From the NCBI GenBank assembly GCA_022559985.1, contig JAFJTR010000071.1, positions 1 to 64,000 of the forward strand: 64,000 nucleotides of DNA. Reading direction: 5' to 3'. The notes under the pieces were generated by a model, which made no database searches, had not been told where the DNA came from, and saw only the letters and a list, made by a program, of their open reading frames with translations. Source of the stretch: Parastagonospora avenae f. sp. tritici 18332-5 (taxonomy: Eukaryota; Ascomycota; Dothideomycetes; Pleosporales; Phaeosphaeriaceae). Positions within the stretch are counted from its first letter, which is position 1, and every line of letters begins with the position of its first letter. Below are positions 1 through 8,392 of the stretch, one piece after another. The translations under genes were made by a program, and so were the position numbers.

Positions 1-54
1 ACATCGCACCAGCCCCGCCGAGCGCCCGCGCCCCGGGGGGGGGGGGGGGGGGGG

Positions 55-96
<42 letters not shown>
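1..96. other. GC-rich stub and poly-G run, probable assembly artefact
   Basis: Positions 35-96 are an almost pure G run interrupted by a single C at 55, preceded by 34 GC-rich bases. The composition changes abruptly to ordinary sequence at 97. A homopolymer this long is unusual in fungal DNA and is what low-signal reads or a poorly joined contig end look like. I see no telomeric TTAGGG repeats. A real G-rich tract cannot be excluded. Confidence 0.75.
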
Positions 97-97
<1 letters not shown>

Positions 98-555
98 CAA
101 GAACCAACTCAGCAAAACCGGGACAAGCCCGAAAGTCTAAAAAAGTGAGGAACTCGCCTCCACGTTTGAGTTGGTTCGCGATGAGTTGTAATTTAGTGTA
201 TATTTGGCCGGGGCTTAACTTCCCCACAATTTCAGCGACCCATGTCACTTCACGGGACCAGCGTTTCTGCCATAGTGCTTTACCAATTTATCCAATTTGG
301 CGATAGAAGCCGTACCTCCGATCTGCGAATTGAGTATCACAAAGTCGCAACAGATGACCAAATACTGTCAACACTATACCTCTAGTGGCGACGGAGAAGC
401 AAAAGCCTGGGCGGTCAACCCAAGCAAGCTTAAGCAGCAATAAGACATGGAGAGCGCTATGCCTCAACTTCGGGTGTGCTTGGTGGCGCTTGAGTATATA
501 AATATGGAGACAGCGCCCATCGTCAATCGACAGCCCCAAACTCGAAATCACAATC
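97..555. other. Intergenic, upstream region of the Cip1-like gene
   Basis: No convincing gene is seen here. Short open frames on the minus strand overlap the Cip1-like gene and look like shadows. The region holds the presumed promoter, with a TATA-like box near its 3' end. Confidence 0.5.
495..504 (+). promoter_or_regulatory. TATA-like box of the Cip1-like gene
   Basis: TATATAAATA lies about 52 bases before the ATG at 556. A clear TATA box this close to the start codon suits a strongly induced, secreted-enzyme gene with a short leader. Function is inferred from sequence and position only. Confidence 0.5.
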
Positions 556-1377
556 ATGTTCGGACAAACAGCTATTTTCACCGCCGCGCTCGCGCTCGCA
601 CCTGCCGCTATTGCCCAGGTATCTGAGGGCTTCGAAAGTGGATGGGACCAGACCGCATGGCCCACATATGCTCCGGACTGCAATCAGGGTGGCAAAGTCA
701 CTCTCGACACCACAACAGCCCACACCGGAAAGAACAGTATCCGCGTTGACGGAGCTGGAGGATACTGCGGTCACATCTTCGTTGGAACTTCCAAGGTTCC
801 AAGCGGCGATGTTTACGTCAGGACATGGTTGTACGTATTGAATTACTGGGCATCAGATGCACTGCTGACTTCGCATCCAGGAAAGCCTCCAAGGCCTTCA
901 CAGACTCTCACGTCTCCTTCATTACCATGGACGATTCGTAAGCTCCACTTCTCTTTGATACATTCACAAGCTCAACATTTTAACTTCCTCAACAGGGCTC
1001 AAGCGAAAGGAAAGCATCTCCGTATCGGTGGTCAATCCAAGATCTTGATGTACAACCGGGAGAGCGACGACGCTACGCTACCTGACCTCTCTCCCCAGGG
1101 TATCGCAGCCTCAAAGGCACTTCCCACCAACACCTGGACTTGCTTTGAATACCATCTCGGCACTGACGGCTCCATCGAGACATGGCTCAACAACGCCACC
1201 GTTCCTGGCCTCACCTCCAAGCCTGGTGTTTCAAACCCCAACGCAGCACAGTGGCAGAGGAGCACTATCAAGCCAAAGATTACGAACGTGAACTTTGGTT
1301 GGGAGTCTTACGGAGGCGACACCAACACCTTCTGGTACGACGACATTGTTGTCAGCGCGAGCCGTGTTGGCTGCTAG
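556..1377 (+). CDS. Cip1-like secreted protein (lignocellulose-associated, lyase-like fold)
   Basis: Three exons, 556-830, 881-937 and 996-1377, give 237 residues. Residues 1-20 form a signal peptide (hydrophobic core, then AAIA before QVSEGFESG). The mature protein matches the catalytic-domain pattern of Trichoderma reesei Cip1: FESGWDQT near the N-terminus, APDCNQGG, YCGHIF, HLRIGGQS, YNRESDDATLPDLSP, FEYHLGTDG and a final WYDDI..SRVGC. Cip1 is a cellulose-induced extracellular protein with a beta-jelly-roll fold related to glucuronan lyases; activity here is inferred from that resemblance. The protein stops right after the core domain, so the linker and CBM1 cellulose-binding module of T. 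reesei Cip1 are absent. Both introns (50 and 58 nt) have good GT..AG ends, and the spliced frame restores the family alignment. Confidence 0.9.
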   Translation: MFGQTAIFTAALALAPAAIAQVSEGFESGWDQTAWPTYAPDCNQGGKVTLDTTTAHTGKNSIRVDGAGGYCGHIFVGTSKVPSGDVYVRTWLYVLNYWASDALLTSHPGKPPRPSQTLTSPSLPWTIRKLHFSLIHSQAQHFNFLNRAQAKGKHLRIGGQSKILMYNRESDDATLPDLSPQGIAASKALPTNTWTCFEYHLGTDGSIETWLNNATVPGLTSKPGVSNPNAAQWQRSTIKPKITNVNFGWESYGGDTNTFWYDDIVVSASRVGC

Positions 1378-1520
1378 ATGCATCTGATGAGGCACAATTC
1401 TTGTACATATTTTACGGCCATCTTAAGCCAATATACATGACGAAGCACGATGTACTACATCAATTCTCCGTGCAATTCTTGAGTATGATTAAGAATATTG
1501 TATCTCTCAGCCCAAGTCAA

Positions 1521-2930
1521 CTACAACTTCGACGCTGGGTTGATAAATAGAGCGGCACTGTTCAACGCAACTTCTGTCTCCTTGACCATCTCGGCAACAA
1601 TTTCTGCAGCTGTTTGGTTGGCCTTATTCACGGACCCACCTACGATACCGATAGGCCTATGTGTTCTTAGCGTCACGTTTTCGACTGAGTTCTCTAACAC
1701 TTACCGCATCGCTGCAGCATCTTCAATCTCATCGGTTAACTTCCCCTCCTTGTGCAGTCTGTCAAGCTCATGTGGTAACGGCACCACACCTCTCGACGTA
1801 AGCTCCTTGATCTCCGCTTGTCGGTTCTGCTCCCAATCAAGTAGATACGGGTTGCTGAGCGCACGCAGCGGTCGACCAGACCATATCGTGCTCTTGATCC
1901 ACGAGTCGTAATTGGCCTTGATGACCCTATGAAACATTAGCAACTCGTCCACACTAATACTCATAGCAACAATACTCACTCTTCCTTGAAACTCCTCGGC
2001 GCCTTACTCTCTACCGACGGAATGAACCTCGTCCCAACCCACACGCCACTCGCGCCCAGCATCAGTGCTGCAGCCACGCTTCGACCGTCGTTGATACCGC
2101 CTGCTGCAACGAGCGTGACGGGGTTTCCAGTTATTGGCGACTTATACTGTTTGCACACGTCCGCACATGCGGGGATCAGTACACTCGTTGCAATATCGCC
2201 AGTGTGGCCACCGGCTTCGCCTCCTTGCGCGATGATAATATCAGCGCCGGCTTGACAGGCTTTGTGCACGTGTTTGGGGTGGCCGATCATGTTTCCGCTG
2301 TTTGCCTTAGTTGAATGGATATGAAGTTTGAACGGGTCGTGCTTACTATAACACTCCAGCTTTGTGGAGTTTGTCGATTGCCCATTGTGGTGGGATACCT
2401 ACTGCTGAAACGAAAAGTTTCGCACCGGCTTCGATGACTATTTCGAGAAGTACACCGAGGTTTCCGCCAGTGTAGTCGTACTGGGGTTTGAGAAGTTAGT
2501 CTGGGGTTTCGATGTCGATGTCAGGCCTCCCTCCCTTCGCATTCATCCTTACTCCACAACCTCGGCTTAACCACTTCCATCTCTTTCCTCCCTCGAACGC
2601 TCACAAAAACCCAATCAAGTCTTCCCGGCTTTCAGATACGAGAAAATGACTTACATTAGTCTTCCTCGCTGTCCCACCAACAGCCGGAATCAGCAAATCT
2701 ACACCAAACGGTGCATCCTTATCATGCAATAGCCCCTTCATCTCCGCAATCATTTCCCGCAGCATTTTCGGTGTATACCTCGCGCCACCCAGCGTTCCAA
2801 AGCCTCCAGCGTTTGTTACAGCTGCTGCGAGTTCAGGGCCGGCTACTTGGTCCATGCCCGCGAGCATGATCGGGTGTTGTATGTTGAGGAGTGCGGTTAG
2901 TGGCGTACTGAGGGGCGGTGGGGGCGGCAT
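1521..2930 (-). CDS. Nitronate monooxygenase (2-nitropropane dioxygenase family)
   Basis: Five exons, complement(1521-1656, 1705-1926, 1980-2297, 2347-2480, 2655-2930), give 361 residues, the usual size for fungal members. The family uses FMN in a TIM barrel to oxidise alkyl nitronates such as propionate-3-nitronate, usually as detoxification. Visible signatures are IQHPIMLAGMD at the N-terminus, NMIGHPKH, AGADIIIAQGGEAGGHTGD (the catalytic-base and flavin region), VAAGGINDGRSVAAALMLGA and GVWVGTRF. The C-terminus ends in SKL (NPASKL), a possible peroxisomal targeting signal. Exon 2 ends one base before an apparent TAG; splicing there joins V-L-Y to GNMIGHPKH, so it is not a real stop. The first intron is long for this region (174 nt). 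Confidence 0.9.
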
Positions 2931-3341
2931 TGTGAAAGTCTGGTATTGGGGGATTGGTGGGTGAGAAAGAGATGGGAAGTATTCCTAGAAGCTGTATGTT
3001 AGGGCAGTCTGAATGTATACACTAGACCATCGTACTAAGATCGACGGTGCTTGCGACTTGCCGCGGCTCACGGCTGCTGACTCGTCATAGGGGACAGGTG
3101 ATTTTGCTATTCATACATATATAATGGTTACTTCTGCATAGGCTCCAGCCTGTTTTGAGCCTTGGGACGGTCTAGTATAATCGCGCATGTTTAAATGTTA
3201 CGATTGTGGTTTCCTACTGATGAATACGACCATACCCGAATATTACATCAGCGCTACGGAATGCGATATGCCTTCGCATTTGGTATATACGTAATATCCT
3301 TTTGATTGTCCGAACGTGTTCTATGCACCAAATGTGCATCA
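2931..3341. other. Intergenic region between two minus-strand genes
   Basis: Holds the promoter side of the nitronate monooxygenase gene and the 3' flank of the bZIP gene. It is moderately AT-rich around 3110-3310. No gene or repeat is seen. Confidence 0.5.
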
Positions 3342-5005
3342 CTAACAAACTTCGACTTCCGTGAACCTCTGCCTGTCTCCCTCAATATCCGTCCTCATCT
3401 CCGGGAACCTCTGATAGAACTTCGGATCCACAGTCCAGTACTTCAAGTCTCGATGATACCGCTCGAATAACGGGCTCGGGTAATGCATTCCTTTTCGTTT
3501 ATCGAAGAAGAAAGCGTCTTCGAATGCAAATGGCCAGTCAAAACGGAGGTAATCTGAGTAACATTTTGACAAATCGCCGTTGGTGAAGATAGCATCGTGG
3601 TTCTGGACTAGGCGGTCGCGGAGCGTGGGCCATGCGAAAAAGTCCACTGCAACCGGGTGTTTTGTGGCGGATTGTGAGAAACTACCACATGATCAGTACG
3701 CAGCTTGAAGAAGTAATGAGCAAGGTCATACCTCGGTCTCAGCCATTCCGGCACTTTATCCAGCTCATCCTTGGTCGCATTAAGATAATACTGTCACACC
3801 GCGTCAATACCACGTTTTATCATCCCCTTACATCAACATACCTTCAATAGCTTGAAGCTCTTGTATGCCACGGCCAATCTTTCCATATTCGGCAGATGGC
3901 AAAACAGCAGATCGTCGACTTGTTTCAAGATTTGGAGCGCGGGGCTCTGCATCCATTCGTTAGATGTCTTGTCCCAACCCTTTTGTATGCCTAGGTATAA
4001 GAGACCTGCTTCGGAGCTCGGGGGGCAGGTACCTGTTGCCGAGGAACGGTAGGAAAAGACTTTGCCGAAGAGCTCGTTGCTCTTTTTCCAGACGGGGCAG
4101 AGGGCGCTGGATGCAGAGGCTGGGGTGGATTCGGGGTTGCCGATGTGGAGGATGACGGGCGAGGGACAGCGCCAATTTGGACCGAAGATCTGAAGGGCAA
4201 TTTAGTTACTGTGGAAGGGGTTCTTGAATAGACTGGGTACCTCTGCCATCATGGGAGCCCATGTAGCGGTTGCTGGATCGTTGCCCCATGGCAAGTCTTC
4301 CGCTTCTTGTTCTGGGCTTTCTGTGACTGGTTGGAGATTGAGATCCATTCCCGTGCTCGGATCTAGAACAGCTTGTGTATTGTCTTCCACGCCTGTCATG
4401 ATGGTCATACCATCCAGGTCAAGCGACTTCGCAGTAGCTCGAACGGGTTCTTGGTAGTCGAACTGATTAAGACCTTCGGTTGGTGGGGAGAGTACAGGTT
4501 TCGTGTCGTTGGCAAACGAGGCTGTTCGTGGTTTAGGAGATCGCTGACCTACCGGGTGCTGTGAGCCCTATTTGGTTGCGTAGTAAGAGGCTATTTCATG
4601 CATACCGACACTGGATGCTGCTGGCGAATGCTCCGTTCCGCCATCTCCCGACCCGCCGGTCGTAGCAGTACTACGAGGGAGCAAGTCGCATCCTATCACG
4701 CTTTTGACGTTGTCTATGACTTCCCGCAACCGTTCATTCTCGGCTCGCAACAAGTCAATTTCAGACAGGAGGCTAGATGTTGTGCCATGTCGATCTTGGT
4801 CTCGAAGAATCTGAATAGTTCGTTCCAGTTCGGCAATGTGCGTTTTTGTTTTTTCTCTCAGCGATCGTTGTGCTTCTCGGTCAATTGCTCGTTTGCGTTC
4901 GCGTCGTTCTTGCTCGCCCAAGCATGAAGCTCGTCGTTTACGCTTGACAACTGGAGCAATTGGTGTTTGAGTCGGCGCAGCGTCACTAACTCGACGATTG
5001 GCCAT
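3342..5005 (-). CDS. bZIP-type transcription factor with DUF3425 domain
   Basis: Six exons, complement(3342-3681, 3732-3790, 3842-3990, 4033-4189, 4241-4548, 4606-5005), give 470 residues. Residues about 34-55 form a basic region (ERRERKRAIDREAQRSLR) followed by a leucine-zipper-like coiled coil to about residue 100. The usual N-x-x-A-Q of bZIP basic regions reads D-R-E-A-Q here, a variant common in this fungal family. The C-terminal half has the DUF3425 pattern: KGWD, a helix with CHLPNMERLA, VPEWLRPS, and HPVAVDFFAWPTLRDRLV. Such proteins are presumed nuclear, DNA-binding regulators; the target genes are unknown. Introns are 42-57 nt. The 42-nt intron at 3991-4032 and the acceptor choice at 3682 rest on frame restoration and family fit. 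Confidence 0.85.
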
Positions 5006-5594
5006 TGCGGCGAGATGACACTAGAATTTGTATGCTTTCGAGTCGATCCTTGATAGTCAACGTAAGCTTGAAAAGCCAAATGTCAATGAATGCGAGTCGA
5101 ATGTCATGTCAACCTCTGTTCTCCTATACCTACAATTCGGCCGCCTACCGAAGGCTTAGAAAGCAGCAATATCTCTCAAAGAATCCACTTAGCGCCTCGG
5201 GAATGCCATAATGCGGGGAAAGTGGGGTATGGGGAACTTCTCGTGGAGGCTATGGTCCATCGCGAGTTTGCTTCCGCTGAATGTTTTAACGCTCTTCGCT
5301 CTGGTCACCAGTCTTGTAACGCCAAGTGGTATGTTGATTGGTTCTATATGGAAGGGGTCTGGGAGTTGACCCGAGCAACTGACGTTGTTGCTGACGTTGT
5401 TGGCGCATCAGTGGAATTGCCGAAAGATGCCATATTTTTCCGACGCGGATGAAACTGGTCCACACAGATTGTCAGTAATGCGAGTGACTTTCGAGAACGG
5501 TCTGAAGTCATGATGACATTTTAAGATGTATTCGTGTGAGTTCCAGCCGTAGGGAAGCTGAAATCCGACTTGCATTTCAGAGTTTTGTACCATA
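5006..5594. other. Intergenic region between bZIP and enoyl-CoA hydratase genes
   Basis: A 120-codon ATG frame at 5090-5452 on the plus strand has no recognisable domain and is treated as chance. The first part is the promoter of the bZIP gene. Nothing else is seen. Confidence 0.4.
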
Positions 5595-6492
5595 TTACAA
5601 CTTGGAAGGCCTCCAATTAGGCTTTCGCTTTTCTGCGAACGCCTTCAGGCCCTCTAGAGCGTTCTCGCTAGAATTCAAGGGCTCATTGAATCGCTCAATA
5701 GTCAATTGGGTGGCGCGTTCCACACTGCCATGCTCCCATGCCTCCTTCAGCGCAGCCCTTGTGACGATTGCAGAATCTGGAGAGATCTGTGCAATCTCAT
5801 TTGCAAGCTTCACAGCCTCATCGACGACTGTCTCTTGTGATGGCGATATGCGATTGACAAGGTTGAGCTCTTTGGCCCGTTGTGCAGTGATCGATTTGCC
5901 AGTCAGTGCCATCTCGGATGCAATGGGTAGCCCAACATTGCGAACAAGACGTGGAGGGCCGCCTGCGCCTGCGAATATTCCGCGGAGAGCTTCGGGGAGC
6001 CCGAATGTTGCACCTGGAGCCGCCACTACCAAGTCGCTTCATAGCTGTTAGCCGTAGAATTCTATCCGAGGCTGATTATAGTACTCACCAACCAAGCACA
6101 ATCTCAAATCCTCCACCAAGTGCAAAGCCATTGACGGCGGCAATGACCGGCTTCCTCCCACCTCTCCTACTCAACCCACCAAATCCACTGATCGGATGCC
6201 TGAGAAGTCCCGGACTTGGCTTGATCTTGCCACTTCTGATATTGCCCAGTTCAATCAAGTCCTGTCCAGCACAGAAGCTCTTCTTGCCAGCACCCGTGAC
6301 GATAGCTACGCGTAGGTTGGGTTCCCGGTCAAACCAGTCGAACACCTGGCCCATCTCCAGATGACCCGCGAAGGGGATGCTGTTCATCTGCTTCTCGCGG
6401 TTTATCGTGACGAGCAGGACATAGTCGGCTGGGTACGAGAGGATGACGTGCGACGTGGGCGGGGGAGTCGTCTGAGGCTGGATAGACGACAT
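5595..6492 (-). CDS. Enoyl-CoA hydratase/isomerase, peroxisomal
   Basis: Two exons, complement(5595-6036, 6089-6492), give 281 residues of the crotonase fold. Visible features are the oxyanion-hole segment SFCAGQDLIELG (about residues 72-83), KPVIAAVNGFALGGGFEIVL (second oxyanion segment), and APGATFGLPEALRGIFAGAGG with the catalytic-region Glu. The protein ends in PSKL, a canonical type 1 peroxisomal targeting signal, so it probably acts on acyl-CoAs in peroxisomal beta-oxidation or a related side-chain pathway. The intron (6037-6088) uses an AAG acceptor: the alternative CAG acceptor just upstream would put a TGA in frame, whereas AAG restores VLGCDLVVAAPG exactly. The exact substrate cannot be told from sequence. 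Confidence 0.9.
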
Positions 6493-6934
6493 GGCGTGTG
6501 GTTTCGATGTGTTAATCGCAAAATTCGATATAGCTTTAGAGGGATCAAAGAGCTCTGCGCTCTGGTTCAGTCGCTACATGGCCACTGGTGTTGGGTAAGC
6601 TGATTCGATTCTCCGCGTAATGAGCCGAGGTTCGCCAGCTTCGAGCCTCAAGGGTCCTCAAAGCTCACCATACCCGATCGAGCACTTTCTCCAGAACACT
6701 GACGACGAAACGTGCGCCCGCACAGGTTTAAACAGTCCATGTGCTTTGAAAAGTATTCCATACGTGTCTTCTAGAGATATGACCACAACTACAAGCAATA
6801 TACCGCCTTCGCAACAAGGCTGCCATCTACGCTCGGTTCATTCCTGCGCTACTCAGTCGTACTGTACACCCTGGACTGCATAAACCACATGAACTCAGAC
6901 AGACAAATCCTCTAGATCTCCTCATGGACTCTTG
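6493..6934. other. Intergenic region upstream of the enoyl-CoA hydratase gene
   Basis: An 87-codon plus-strand frame at 6620-6883 has no recognisable features. Nothing else is seen. Confidence 0.4.
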
Positions 6935-7372
6935 TCATGAACCTTGTCCGTCATCGTATCTGTACCCTCTCGGATCCCCGCCCAGGACGCGATACACGTA
7001 GATTGCGCACCACACTGCCCAGGCGAAAGCTCCCGTGACGAATAGTACGCCCACCCAGTATGGCACCGTCCGATGGGCAAGTATCAGACGCCCGTGTCCA
7101 CTGATACTCGGCGGTATGATGCGGTGCTGGTGTGGGAGCGTGTAGCCTGGCCGTGGCAGTTCGACAGGGCTGACTTCGGTTGAGTTGTTGCGCGATGAAC
7201 TCGCGACAGACACGATGCTTCCGTATACGACGGGCTTGAATGGGGGAGAGTCGGCTATCGCAGCAGTGTGCTCTACATCATCGTTGAGCTGGGCGATCGT
7301 TAGCAAGGTGCACTCGTTGTAGGCCCTCTCCTCGACGGGGGGAGCAATACTAAGCCTGCCATTATCATGCAT
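6935..7372 (-). CDS. Hypothetical single-pass membrane protein
   Basis: An ATG-initiated frame of 145 residues, with no family recognised. The first 100 residues are polar and Ser/Pro-rich (SIVSVASSSRNNST, SPVELPRPGYTLP). One strong hydrophobic stretch follows near residues 106-130 (VPYWVGVLFVTGAFAWAVWCAI). A short cytoplasmic-type tail ends DPRGYRYDDGQGS. The layout suggests a type II or tail-proximal membrane anchor. It may be the last exon of a longer gene reaching into 7373-8000, but no minus-strand frame of 60 codons or more is seen there before 7993. Confidence 0.45.
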   Translation of the reverse strand: MHDNGRLSIAPPVEERAYNECTLLTIAQLNDDVEHTAAIADSPPFKPVVYGSIVSVASSSRNNSTEVSPVELPRPGYTLPHQHRIIPPSISGHGRLILAHRTVPYWVGVLFVTGAFAWAVWCAIYVYRVLGGDPRGYRYDDGQGS

Positions 7373-8392
7373 AGCTGACCAGCAGTATACAACTTTCAGC
7401 CTTGAAGCAATCGTCTTTCTTCGTTGATGGTGTTATGAGCAGCAGCAGCAGGACCCAGATGAACCGCCCAGGTCCGGACTGTTTCAATGTCGCTCAGCCT
7501 CCGGACCGATCCTTGGTCGGCGTAGGTATCCTTGGTGTACCATCAACCACACAGACTAAGCGCCAATCACCATGCGTGTGGTCCGGCTCTGGGCATGCAT
7601 CCGGCAATCACAGTCGAGAGTCATTGGCAGAGCGCTGGTTCGCCAGACTGCATGCCGCTGACTTTCTTTGGCGTCGACGATCGTCAGGTGCTTGCATCTT
7701 CACCAAGTTGAGCTTCAAGGGTAGTGCCGCAACAGCTAAACCGATCTGGCAAAGTGCATTATGCCGGCGATCGTCTCCAACGTTGCACTTCCGTGACGAA
7801 CAAGTTGCTCACCATCCAAGACATGCGCGATGCTTCCTCGGACCAGGAGAGCCGCTCGCTTGTGCATGTCATCGTCTCGAACGGGTCAGACGGGGCGCAA
7901 TTCGTGCAGATTGCGGGGCTTCGTCAGCTGAGCACACGGCCGACGCAGCAATGTGAAGGACGCTTCGGGGTCGTTGCGGCAATGTGCAAATGCTACCTAT
8001 CTTGGAAGTGCACATGAGGACGAACGAGTTGCTTCTTCTTCAATGTAAGGTAGCCGCTAACCTTCGGGCGGCCTCCGTGGACTTTCCAAAAGCGCCTCGC
8101 CCCGCAGCTCTGGAGCGCAGAAGCCTGCTTGTGTAACAAGACATTTTGAGGTGCAGGTCGCACGGCGGAATCGTTTGCTATCTCAACCGTGGAGGATCGC
8201 TTCACGCCGTTGGCTCCTGAGCTCGTCTCTTCAACATCGCAAGACTTTGCTACATCACTTCAGTTCTGCTGGATATTCAAGCCGAATAAGATATACAGCC
8301 TTGGCCGTGGGCGCAACTGTCGCGATCTCAACAAGCTGTAACAATACTCAAGATAAGCATACTTCCATCACAAAAGTGCCAGCAAGTATACA
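7373..8392. other. Gene-poor stretch with two overlapping plus-strand open frames
   Basis: Two plus-strand frames overlap: 7402-7956 (184 codons from an ATG) and about 7722-8017 (98 codons, no good ATG, ending CKCYLSWKCT). They are in different frames and have no recognised domain, so at most one is real. The second has more protein-like composition (LTIQDMRDASSDQESRSLVHVIV). The stretch also holds the promoter of the F-box-like gene. I do not annotate either frame as a gene. Confidence 0.35.

Noticed and set aside
1..96. Telomere end
   Set aside because: No TTAGGG/CCCTAA repeats are present; the run is pure G.
5090..5452. A 120-codon plus-strand ATG frame
   Set aside because: No recognised features, lies over the bZIP promoter, and composition is not convincing.
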